Source: Sulfurovum sp.
Lineage (GTDB): Bacteria > Campylobacterota > Campylobacteria > Campylobacterales > Sulfurovaceae
DNA length: 8,484 bases
NCBI GenBank assembly: GCA_003978395.1
Contig: QNZV01000059.1
Span: forward strand, 1-8,484
Direction of reading: 5' to 3'
Below the pieces are notes generated by a model that had not been told where the DNA came from, made no database searches, and saw only the letters and a list, made by a program, of their open reading frames with translations. The position numbers and the translations under genes were made by a program. Within the stretch, counting starts at the first letter, position 1. Every line of letters starts with the position of its first letter. Positions 1 through 6,070 of this stretch are shown here, in pieces.

Positions 1-2
1 GA

Positions 3-737
3 AAATTTCAAAAAGGTTTTGAGATTGCCGTGGCAGAGGTTGAACATGCTGTTATTGTTCCTTTTTACCTGCGTGGTCTTTGGGAGGGGAAATTTTCTAA
101 TGCAGAAGAGAAAATAAAAGCCAAAGCCTTAAGAGATATTGGGGTTAGTTTTGGAAAAGCGATGAACATCAAAAGTACAGGTGCAGAAGTAAAAGAGCAG
201 GTAACACGAATCTCTGTTGATTCATGGAAGAGCTACATTGCACGTTTAGATACGATTCCAAAAACATGGATAAAAGAGGCAAGAAAAGTAGGTTTAAAAC
301 TTTGTATTGCAGATTCTACAGGAGTACATTTATCTGGGTATAAATTCATTACAGCTGTTTTTTTGATGAGAAAAAAGTTTAAACAACTTTTAGGAAAAGA
401 GCAAAATGTAGGACTCATTGTTCCCACCTCTGCAGGGGGAAGCATTGCAAATATGGCAACCTTGACTTTGGGGAAAACTATTGTAAATTTAAATTACTCG
501 GCAGGTACACAAAGTTTGAAACATGCCATCGCTTTAGCAGATATTAAGCAGATTATCACTTCAACACAGTTTATGACAAAGTTAAAAGCCAAAGGTTTTG
601 ATTTGGCAGAGGCATTGGAAGGGGTAGAGTTACTCTATTTAGAAGAGATTAAAAAAACCATTTCTAAAGTGGAGGGCTTAGGGATGTTTGCACAAGCCAA
701 ACTTTTACCTACCTGTGCTTTTATATCAAAAAAGTAG
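3..737 (+). CDS. aas: Aas-type bifunctional acyltransferase / acyl-ACP synthetase, upstream part (5' end outside window, ends at frame break)
   Basis: The reading frame is open from the left edge (first full codon at 3), so the GTG at 30 is not a credible start and the gene begins before the window. The first ~40 residues (FQKGFEIA, then VPFYLRGLWEGKFS) look like the end of a PlsC acyltransferase domain; the catalytic HX4D box would lie upstream. The rest is the N-terminal half of an AMP-forming adenylation domain, including VGLIVPTSAGG. E. coli Aas has this PlsC plus AMP-binding order and re-acylates lysophosphatidylethanolamine at the inner membrane using acyl-ACP; some relatives add an N-terminal MFS domain, which cannot be judged here. 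The frame stops at TAG 735-737, before the ATP-binding loop, while the homologous sequence continues in the -1 frame. Alone this product would lack synthetase activity. Family is well supported; exact substrate is inferred. Confidence 0.82.
   Translation, partial: KFQKGFEIAVAEVEHAVIVPFYLRGLWEGKFSNAEEKIKAKALRDIGVSFGKAMNIKSTGAEVKEQVTRISVDSWKSYIARLDTIPKTWIKEARKVGLKLCIADSTGVHLSGYKFITAVFLMRKKFKQLLGKEQNVGLIVPTSAGGSIANMATLTLGKTIVNLNYSAGTQSLKHAIALADIKQIITSTQFMTKLKAKGFDLAEALEGVELLYLEEIKKTISKVEGLGMFAQAKLLPTCAFISKK
728..734 (+). promoter_or_regulatory. candidate -1 ribosomal frameshift site (A AAA AAG) with immediate TAG stop
   Basis: In the upstream frame the codons read tca aaa aag tag, so the heptamer A AAA AAG sits in exactly the phase needed for tandem -1 slippage, as in E. 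coli dnaX. The zero-frame stop follows at 735-737. After slippage the next codon is GTA at 734-736 and the protein runs on as KKVETTDTAAILFSSGSEG, restoring the synthetase domain. A weak 5-bp stem (745-749 with 757-761, one G-U pair, 7-base loop) begins 10 bases downstream; no strong pseudoknot and no Shine-Dalgarno at the usual ~10 bases upstream were seen. A lost A in the A run (6 instead of 7) would give the same picture, by sequencing error or real mutation. Confidence 0.4.
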
Positions 738-1840
738 AGACAACGGATACTGCTGCTATTCTGTTTTCAAGTGGTTCAGAGGGGATTCCCAAAGGGATTG
801 AGCTTTCTCATCAAAATATTTTGGGGAACATTAAAGAGTTTATTACGGTTATCAACCCCAAAGATTCCGATGTAATGTTGGGAACATTGCCTATTTTCCA
901 TTCGTTTGGAATAACCGTGACAACATTTGCACCACTCATCGAAGGAATTCCTGTAGTTTGTCATCCCGACCCAACAGATGGAATGGGCATTGCTAAAATG
1001 TCTCACAAGTACAAGGCTACTTTTCTGTTTGCTACGGCTACGTTCTTTAGGTTGTACGCTAGAAACAGAAAGATTCATCCTAAGATGTTTGAAAACTTAC
1101 GCATGACCGTTGCAGGAGCAGAGAAATTACCAAAAGAGATACGCATACTTTTTAAAGAGCGTTTTGGTAAAGATATTTGGGAGGGGTATGGTGCAACAGA
1201 GACAACTCCTGTAGCGTCATGTAATGTTCATGATGCCATTGTTCCTGATACCTACCATGTACAAGTAGGAGCAAAAGCAGGAACGATTGGGCTAGGAGTA
1301 CCTGGAACAGCCGTTATGATTGTTGACCCTAAAAGCTTTGAAGAGTTAGCGACAGGTAAAGATGGAATGATACTTATTGCAGGAGTACAAGTTATGAAAG
1401 GTTATTTGAAAAACAAAGCAAAAACAGATGAGGTCATCAAACTATTAGATGGCAAAAGATGGTACATAACAGGAGACAAAGGACATGTAGATGAAGATGG
1501 TTTTTTAACCATAGTAGACCGTTATAGCCGTTTTGCAAAGATTGCAGGAGAGATGGTAAGTCTTGGTTTGGTAGAAGCAGAAATCATGAAACTAATGGGA
1601 GAAAATGACAACTTTTGCATCACAGCCATTCCCGATGAAAAAAAGGGTGAAAAAGTAGTACTACTTTTAGAGGGAGAGAAAGAAGTGGAGACTTTAAAAG
1701 AAGAGATTAAAGCTTTAGGAATGAACCCTCTTTTTGTGCCTAGTGATTATTTTAAGGTAGATGAAGTTCCAAAACTTGGAACGGGTAAGGCTGATTTTAA
1801 GGGGGCTAAGAGGTTGGCTTTGGAGTTACTCAACGCGTAG
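734..1840 (+). CDS. aas: Aas-type acyl-ACP synthetase, downstream part (AMP-binding domain, -1 frame)
   Basis: This is the catalytic part of the adenylate-forming domain. Visible motifs are the P-loop SSGSEGIPKG (about 767-796), LPIFHSFG, the YGATE motif (GYGATETTPV, near 1186-1215), the TGD core motif with RYSRFAKIAGE at the hinge, and GTGKAD near the end, whose Lys matches the catalytic C-terminal lysine of the family. The first start-like codon in this frame (TTG 821) lies after the P-loop and has no ribosome binding site, so independent translation from there would give a dead enzyme. The segment most likely belongs to one polypeptide with the upstream frame, joined by -1 frameshifting, or intact in the real genome if one base is missing here. 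It would activate fatty acids with ATP onto ACP for phospholipid re-acylation. Confidence 0.82.
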   Translation, partial: VETTDTAAILFSSGSEGIPKGIELSHQNILGNIKEFITVINPKDSDVMLGTLPIFHSFGITVTTFAPLIEGIPVVCHPDPTDGMGIAKMSHKYKATFLFATATFFRLYARNRKIHPKMFENLRMTVAGAEKLPKEIRILFKERFGKDIWEGYGATETTPVASCNVHDAIVPDTYHVQVGAKAGTIGLGVPGTAVMIVDPKSFEELATGKDGMILIAGVQVMKGYLKNKAKTDEVIKLLDGKRWYITGDKGHVDEDGFLTIVDRYSRFAKIAGEMVSLGLVEAEIMKLMGENDNFCITAIPDEKKGEKVVLLLEGEKEVETLKEEIKALGMNPLFVPSDYFKVDEVPKLGTGKADFKGAKRLALELLNA

Positions 1841-1915
1841 GGTAGTTTTTTAACCCACCCCTAGATAATATTACTATAAGATAGTTGCGAGAAAGAAAGT
1901 GCTAAAATGCCAAAA

Positions 1916-1990
1916 GTTCGTAAACTCCCAATATTCACTACAATTCAAAGGAGTTTACAAACTCTTTGTGAATGTTCCATGAAATCGAAC
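1916..1990. repeat. nested and competing inverted repeats in the convergent intergenic region
   Basis: The region between the two convergent genes (1841-2032) holds no credible gene but several inverted repeats. GTAAACTCC (1920-1928) pairs perfectly with GGAGTTTAC (1950-1958). GAGTTT (1951-1956) can instead pair with AAACTC (1959-1964), giving a near-continuous palindrome. ATTCAC (1933-1938) pairs with GTGAAT (1968-1973), interleaved with the first stem in pseudoknot order. GTTCG (1916-1920) matches CGAAC (1986-1990). No T run follows, so it is not a typical intrinsic terminator. It could be mRNA 3'-end structure for either gene, a protein-binding site, or an unrecognised RNA. Confidence 0.5.
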
Positions 1991-2032
1991 CTACAAATTT
2001 TGAGCATTAATTCCTTATTTTATTGGTATTTT

Positions 2033-2350
2033 TTAAGAAGTCATTCCCCCACTCAATTTCTCTTTGACATGGTCATCTGCCATAGAGATGTTCCATGCAG
2101 GTTCCCATACCACTTCTACCTCTACATCGCCTACACCTTCTAGCTTTTCAACAGCTTCTTGTACCCACTGTTTTATCATTTGGTGTAGGGGACAGCCTTG
2201 GGTTGATAGGGTCATAATGACTTTTACATTACAAGAATCATCAATAATTGCATCATAAATAAGTCCCATTTCGACAAGGTTAAAACCAACTTCTGGGTCG
2301 ATTACGGTGCTAATCGCTTCAAAAGCACTCTCTTTTGTAATATTACACAT
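2033..2350 (-). CDS. DUF59 / MIP18-family protein (SufT/PaaD-like, metal-sulfur cluster handling)
   Basis: At 105 aa this is the normal length for a single-domain MIP18 (DUF59) protein. Family features are visible in order: IDPEVG (residues 17-22), NLVEMGLIY (24-32), VIMTLSTQGCPL (44-55, with Cys53, the usual reactive cysteine position), and the closing VWEPAW (81-86). Proteins of this family (SufT, PaaD, the eukaryotic CIA factor MIP18) help mature iron-sulfur proteins in the cytoplasm; this protein's client is unknown. A ribosome binding site AAGGAA precedes the ATG, and the gene starts 13 bases after the oxidase-like gene, so it is the last gene of the DUF2249-led unit. Its position suggests service to a metal enzyme of that unit or repair of centres damaged by oxygen or nitric oxide. 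Family firm, role inferred. Confidence 0.85.
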   Translation of the reverse strand: MCNITKESAFEAISTVIDPEVGFNLVEMGLIYDAIIDDSCNVKVIMTLSTQGCPLHQMIKQWVQEAVEKLEGVGDVEVEVVWEPAWNISMADDHVKEKLSGGMTS

Positions 2351-2363
2351 ATTTTTCCTTTAA

Positions 2364-3602
2364 TTATTTTCCATAACTTAACATTTTTGACATAGAGAGG
2401 TATAAAAATATAGCTCCTACAACAAGCAGACTTGCTCCCGATTGGAATAGATAATCAGATTCTACTAACAATCCAACTCCTCCTAAAACAGTACCAATAG
2501 AGCTGTACCAAAACATCATGTTTGCTTTCTCTTTTGGGTACATCTCATGAAGCATTGGGACAGGTTCTTTTCCCACAAGTGGAGAGAATCGTTCAAACCA
2601 TACTAAAAAGGGTACGATTTTATAAAGATGACCATTGATGAGAAACCCTATAAATCCAATCATAAAAAACCATAGAGAGGTATGTAGTAGAACCTCATCT
2701 GCATTTGGAAGAAAAGATAAAATCGCTAAAATAAGGGAAAGCATAAGAGAACTAAATCCAAATATCATTGATTTTGCCCAAATATCCATCTCTTTTCTAA
2801 CCGTTAGTTTATAGATAATGTAGATTTGGTAGATGTAAAATCCTATACCTGTAAGTGTTAGAATATATCCTACCCATGCTATAGAGTCTATTCCAAAAAT
2901 AGCAGAGACAAATACGATTCCAACACCTATAGCAACAAGATTAAATCCACGTTTGATAGGTGTTTCATCAAATCCATGAGCCAATGAGAACATGGGAATA
3001 AGTGTGAGCGAAAGCCCCATAATGGTTAGCAAAACAAAACCACCAAGAACAGCATAGACATGAGCTTTTAATATCGCATTAACATCTACACTTATTGCCC
3101 CACTCAATCCCAGTGCAATAACAAATCCACTTAAAATTCCTAATAGTAAAAAGGTATTACTTACAGCAATGGTCTTTACGGTCAATGTTTTTATCTCTGC
3201 TTTTTTCAAGGTTGCAAAGGCTTCTATAGCAAAGATTATCATGGCAACTAAAACCAATAATCCACCATAAGAGAGCAGAGCAGGGTTAACCCAAAATCCA
3301 AGTACCATTCCTACTGCACCAACTCCAAGAAGAGGTAAAATAACGTAATACAAATCGACAATAGCATGACCCACTTCGAGTACTACAGGAATCAATTGAG
3401 CCATAGCTCCAAAAATAACAACCATAACAAAACCAAGTAAAAATAGATGAATCCATCCTGCTATTGCCATCTCTTGATAGGTAAAGGTAGAGGAAAATGA
3501 GAGTAGAGCCACCATTGCCAAAAGATAGAAGGTAACCCCTATTTTAAAATAGGGAGATATAAGTTTTAGAGGTGGTGCAAAATCTTTACCGATTGCTAAC
3601 AT
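2364..3602 (-). CDS. 12-helix membrane protein resembling heme-copper oxidase / NO reductase subunit I, without the usual CuB ligands
   Basis: The 412-residue protein shows about twelve hydrophobic segments (roughly 15-38, 45-75, 85-106, 109-132, 144-166, 181-205, 219-238, 243-265, 275-298, 306-337, 363-381, 387-406), the count expected for a CcoN/NorB-type subunit I. Histidines fall in helix 2 (H52 in GWIHLFLLGF), before helix 6 (H181), after it (H209), in helix 10 (H307, and H325 in NGHLYKIVPFLVWF) and in loops (H79, H352). The His-His pair of helix 7 and the HxH of helix 10 are absent, so it probably lacks the standard binuclear centre. It may bind heme b or be a non-catalytic relative. 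The ATG lies 6 bases after the DUF2249 stop with only a weak ribosome binding site, suggesting translational coupling. Membrane topology is firm; relation to heme-copper proteins is moderate. Confidence 0.6.
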   Translation of the reverse strand: MLAIGKDFAPPLKLISPYFKIGVTFYLLAMVALLSFSSTFTYQEMAIAGWIHLFLLGFVMVVIFGAMAQLIPVVLEVGHAIVDLYYVILPLLGVGAVGMVLGFWVNPALLSYGGLLVLVAMIIFAIEAFATLKKAEIKTLTVKTIAVSNTFLLLGILSGFVIALGLSGAISVDVNAILKAHVYAVLGGFVLLTIMGLSLTLIPMFSLAHGFDETPIKRGFNLVAIGVGIVFVSAIFGIDSIAWVGYILTLTGIGFYIYQIYIIYKLTVRKEMDIWAKSMIFGFSSLMLSLILAILSFLPNADEVLLHTSLWFFMIGFIGFLINGHLYKIVPFLVWFERFSPLVGKEPVPMLHEMYPKEKANMMFWYSSIGTVLGGVGLLVESDYLFQSGASLLVVGAIFLYLSMSKMLSYGK

Positions 3603-3608
3603 AAGTTA

Positions 3609-3950
3609 TCAACCACCACAACTATTTTTAGTAAGGTCAGCTTTTTCGCTCTCTCCTGCAATATACGAGAAGACCAATTTTACATTACCATCTGCCAAAT
3701 CTTCTTTGGTATGGCTGTAGTTTTCGCCAATTTTACCAATAAGACCACCAGGGTATTTGTGGTTAATCATAACAAGTTTTTTATCGGAACTATCAATAAG
3801 TTTAAGTCCAGCCATTGCATTAACCATTGGGTCTGGAGGTCCACATTTTGATGTATCAAACTCAAAGTATTGAGTCTCTTCTACGGTATAGGTAACAAAT
3901 GGAACGGTTGCTCCCATTACCTCTAATGCTTCTTTTGTTATATCAGACAT
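3609..3950 (-). CDS. DUF2249-like small protein (TusA/SirA-like fold family)
   Basis: This 113-aa soluble protein carries a core at residues about 29-97 (FEFDTSKCGPPDPM, then LVMINHKYPGGLIGKIGE) with the DUF2249 pattern: a short strand, a PPxPM turn, a helix, a strand and then the HxPxxL turn. DUF2249 proteins are known mainly as companions or fusions of hemerythrin-like and nitrogen-oxide-related proteins, and their biochemistry is poorly known. Cys36 precedes the PPDPM turn, and the tail ends SCGG, giving a second cysteine near the C-terminus. A strong ribosome binding site (AGGAG at 3956-3960) precedes the ATG. It is the first gene of a unit with its own FNR-type promoter, followed by the oxidase-like and DUF59 genes. 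Family placement is by motif reading only; function is unknown. Confidence 0.65.
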   Translation of the reverse strand: MSDITKEALEVMGATVPFVTYTVEETQYFEFDTSKCGPPDPMVNAMAGLKLIDSSDKKLVMINHKYPGGLIGKIGENYSHTKEDLADGNVKLVFSYIAGESEKADLTKNSCGG

Positions 3951-3976
3951 ATTATCTCCTAATTATAGTTTTAGTT

Positions 3977-4018
3977 ATTATAGTTCTAAGAGTAGATAAA
4001 ATTATTGATTTCTATCAA
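3977..4018 (-). promoter_or_regulatory. FNR-type class II promoter for the DUF2249 / oxidase-like / DUF59 unit
   Basis: On the minus strand a perfect FNR consensus palindrome TTGAT AGAA ATCAA occupies 4018-4005. After 22 bases comes a perfect -10 hexamer TATAAT (3982-3977), giving a predicted start near 3970 and a box centre at -41.5, the canonical class II position for Crp/Fnr-family activators. No good -35 is present, as expected for an activated promoter. The box overlaps the stop codon of the upstream TrpD2-like gene. The regulator could be any FNR-type protein of this lineage. Confidence 0.78.
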
Positions 4019-4893
4019 GAAATCTCTATCTTTTCTACTTTCCCCAATAAAAACAGAAGAACCTTGGCATTAAACTCTGCTAATTTCTCTAATTCATCAC
4101 TTGGATTTTTTGTCATGGACAAGGACTCCTCTTCGGAAATTTTATCCCAAGATTTTTTATACTCAATCCCATAATCTTTGGGGTCAAATTTGTATTCGCT
4201 TCGCTCTTGATTCTCAACGACCGTAATGGCACATTTTGAAAATATCTCAGGTGTTCCCTCGTTTCCTTTTATAATAATAACTCTTTTGTATCGCTCTTGA
4301 AAAAGGGATATATACTTCTCTATAAAAGGTTTGTGAAATGCACCTATAATGGCTGTATCGCTTTGTGTAATATTGAGCAGTTTTTCAATGGTATTAAAAG
4401 GGCTTCTCATTCCAAAGCGTTTACGAACAATATTTAGATTATAAAGCTCTTTAAAATACTCTTTTCGGTCAAAGTAGTGAATATTATCATCGAGTTTCAT
4501 ATTGTCACAGATATATTTGAGAGGTGTTCCATCCTTTGCAGGTTGTAAAATATCGCCATGCAAAGAGAGTTGAACATCGTAAACTTTTAGATATTTTGCC
4601 ATCAATGGAAAAATATAAGGATTATTAACCTTTCCATCATAAGGGTAACCAAACTCAATAGAATTAGCAATAGGATGAGGTGTAATAAACTCATCAAATG
4701 CCTCTATAGCTCCTTTAAACTCAGGAATAGTCTCGCCTTTCATACGCCATCCCAACAAAAAAGCAGAAATCTGCTCTGGGATAACTTCTCCATTAAGCAT
4801 GGCTCTCATTGCTGTTTTTAATTCATCTTGGCTTAGGTCTCGGTTTCGTTTTTTGCCTGTACCAACGGCTTTTAAATAGGGTAAGAAATTCAT
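4015..4893 (-). CDS. TrpD2/YbiB-like protein (anthranilate phosphoribosyltransferase fold, probably not TrpD)
   Basis: The N-terminus (residues ~17-67) has the helical TrpD-family signature: DLSQDELKTAMRAMLNGEV, then QISAFLLGWRMKGET. The core keeps RFGMRSPFNTIEKLLN (159-174), AIIGAFHKPF (181-190) and GNEGTPEI (210-217), the counterpart of TrpD's GxxGxDE region. The PRPP-binding GTGGD of true TrpD is replaced by FGYPYDGKVNNPYIFP (81-96), as in the TrpD2/YbiB subgroup, whose E. coli member binds nucleic acid and has no demonstrated transferase activity. The length of 292 aa is slightly below YbiB (about 320). It lies 14 bases after the pentaheme cytochrome's C-terminal part, so it is probably co-transcribed with it, which is an odd partnership. 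A weak AAGAG precedes the ATG. Subgroup is fairly sure; its role in a cytochrome operon is unknown. Confidence 0.75.
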   Translation of the reverse strand: MNFLPYLKAVGTGKKRNRDLSQDELKTAMRAMLNGEVIPEQISAFLLGWRMKGETIPEFKGAIEAFDEFITPHPIANSIEFGYPYDGKVNNPYIFPLMAKYLKVYDVQLSLHGDILQPAKDGTPLKYICDNMKLDDNIHYFDRKEYFKELYNLNIVRKRFGMRSPFNTIEKLLNITQSDTAIIGAFHKPFIEKYISLFQERYKRVIIIKGNEGTPEIFSKCAITVVENQERSEYKFDPKDYGIEYKKSWDKISEEESLSMTKNPSDELEKLAEFNAKVLLFLLGKVEKIEIS

Positions 4894-4907
4894 TATCTAT
4901 AAAACTC

Positions 4908-5372
4908 TTAGTTTACATTAAAGTAAGAGTGTTTCAAAATAGTAAATTTACTAAGCTCTTTATGCTCTTCTAGCCCAAGTTTTTTGATAGCTTTTGGGTT
5001 GACAATATAGAAGCCTAAAGTTGTCTCTATCTCATCGCCACTTTGAAGTTTGGTATCAAATGTAACTTCTCGTTTTTCGTTCCCTTTAATCATGGTCTCT
5101 TTTACAACTTGTGTTGCTAACCATGGCATAGATGGTTTTCCTTTTGTCCCAATCACTTTTATAAAGGTTTCGGTTTTTAATGCCTCTTTTTTACCATTTC
5201 GTTTTAATGTTGTTTTTAACTGAACCACTCGTAACGGATGGGTTAACAGATTATGAGGTGCTTTATTTTCAATAGTGATAGTAAATCCACTCTCTGATTT
5301 TTTGTAGCTTATGTCAACATGTTTTGCCAAGAGTTTTGGTGCATTTCTAACCCCTGCAAAACCATGAAAAGC
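4908..5372 (-). CDS. C-terminal domain of the pentaheme cytochrome, in a shifted frame
   Basis: The frame is open from codon GCT 5372-5370 just downstream of a stop (TAG), and reads AFHGFAGVRNAPKLLAKH before the first start-like codon, a TTG at 5330. FHGFAG resembles the HxFxG stretch that follows the last heme in many multiheme cytochromes. IENKAPHNLLTHPLRVVQL matches the beta-rich tail pattern of that superfamily (NxxxxHxxxxxxxR followed by a strand). There is no signal peptide, and no ribosome binding site is apparent at the TTG. It overlaps the pentaheme frame by 64 bases. It is best read as the last ~154 residues of the same periplasmic protein, separated by an indel or recoding event near 5372-5377. 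An independent small protein starting at TTG 5330 is the less likely alternative. Confidence 0.75.
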   Translation of the reverse strand, partial: AFHGFAGVRNAPKLLAKHVDISYKKSESGFTITIENKAPHNLLTHPLRVVQLKTTLKRNGKKEALKTETFIKVIGTKGKPSMPWLATQVVKETMIKGNEKREVTFDTKLQSGDEIETTLGFYIVNPKAIKKLGLEEHKELSKFTILKHSYFNVN

Positions 5373-5998
5373 TCTCTAATAGTGGTTGCACTCCCTTGTA
5401 CTTTTGGCATATGACAACTAATACAGTTTGTTTTAGTATCTTTTAAACCTTTATCATCGGTTTTACAGACAGTAAACCCTTTTCCATTTTGTTTGTGTGA
5501 GTGGCATCCCATACAGATTTTTCCTGTATAGAAAATTTTATTTCTGTAGTCAATATCATGATAGGGAGAACCTATTGTCTTTTTTCTTAGACCAAACCAT
5601 GAACTCTTCTCTTCATAGACTACCTTTTTATTTTCCATCCCTTTTTCAGCAGAGTAGAATGTTTTATCTTTGCTTTCATAGATGTTTTTATTCGATTTTG
5701 TATGCTCTTCAATACCTTTAATGGTATGGCAAGAGATACACGTTATACCTTGATGCATTTGATTCTCTTTGGTCGCATTTGGAGTATGGCACTTTGCACA
5801 TTTGTACTTCCCTTTTGCTTTTGCAGGATGTTTATCCCAAATGGCTTTGTGAACAGCATCTTCTTTAACCGTAGACTTTTTATGAAACGATTGTTGAAAT
5901 TCATTAGCAATAATAGGATGACACTTTTGACAGGTTTTGACATCATTGGCGAACAAATGAATAGTGAGCAGTGTGAATAGGCTTATAAATAGACGCAT
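5309..5998 (-). CDS. periplasmic pentaheme cytochrome c (frame broken near its C-terminal domain)
   Basis: An N-terminal signal peptide (MRLFISLFTLLTIHLFA) is followed by five CXXCH heme sites at residues 23-27, 67-71, 87-91, 162-166 and 192-196, with extra histidines (H39, H50, H57, H147) as possible distal ligands. Spacing and the final CISCHMP resemble the cytochrome c554-like multiheme superfamily. After Arg208 the frame turns into LFMVLQGLEMHQNSWQ and stops at 5309, whereas the -1 frame continues with family-like sequence, so the intact protein would be about 362 aa. The break lies in AGAGAG (5377-5372); removing one AG unit or adding one base restores the frame. ATG 5998 has an AAGGAA ribosome binding site and an FNR-type promoter upstream. 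It likely transfers electrons to or from a periplasmic substrate or partner; whether it is itself a reductase cannot be told. Confidence 0.85.
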   Translation of the reverse strand: MRLFISLFTLLTIHLFANDVKTCQKCHPIIANEFQQSFHKKSTVKEDAVHKAIWDKHPAKAKGKYKCAKCHTPNATKENQMHQGITCISCHTIKGIEEHTKSNKNIYESKDKTFYSAEKGMENKKVVYEEKSSWFGLRKKTIGSPYHDIDYRNKIFYTGKICMGCHSHKQNGKGFTVCKTDDKGLKDTKTNCISCHMPKVQGSATTIRELFMVLQGLEMHQNSWQNMLT

Positions 5999-6023
5999 TT
6001 AAAGTTCCTTTTTTAAATAAGAG

Positions 6024-6065
6024 ATACTATCTTTTTATTTTTAATATAAAATTGATTTTTGTCAA
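6024..6065 (-). promoter_or_regulatory. FNR-type class II promoter for the pentaheme cytochrome
   Basis: On the minus strand TTGAC AAAA ATCAA (6065-6052) matches the FNR palindrome at 9 of 10 positions. After exactly 22 bases lies a -10-like hexamer TAGTAT (6029-6024, 4 of 6 to consensus), predicting a start near 6017 and a box centre at -41.5. The geometry is identical to the second promoter at 3977-4018. The box lies between the monoheme cytochrome stop and the pentaheme gene, so the latter can be transcribed on its own. Confidence 0.68.
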
Positions 6066-6070
6066 TTACT

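Noticed and set aside
30..737. GTG at 30 as the start of the upstream Aas part
   Set aside because: The frame is open to the window edge with PlsC-like sequence before it and there is no ribosome binding site; it is an internal valine codon.
821..1840. TTG at 821 as the start of an independent acyl-ACP synthetase
   Set aside because: The adenylation P-loop (about 767-796) lies upstream in the same frame, so a product from 821 would be non-functional.
1840..1856. GGGT / ACCC hairpin right after the aas stop codon
   Set aside because: Only four base pairs and no T run after it; too weak to call a terminator.
1981..1994. tRNA T-loop-like GGTTCGATTTC on the minus strand
   Set aside because: The flanking bases do not form the T stem and no acceptor, D or anticodon arms can be drawn.
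1907..2143. Plus-strand 78-codon open frame
   Set aside because: It runs into the opposite strand of the well-supported DUF59 gene, has no ribosome binding site and no protein-like pattern.
5497..5980. Plus-strand open frames opposite the pentaheme cytochrome
   Set aside because: They are antisense shadows of a gene with five heme motifs and a signal peptide.
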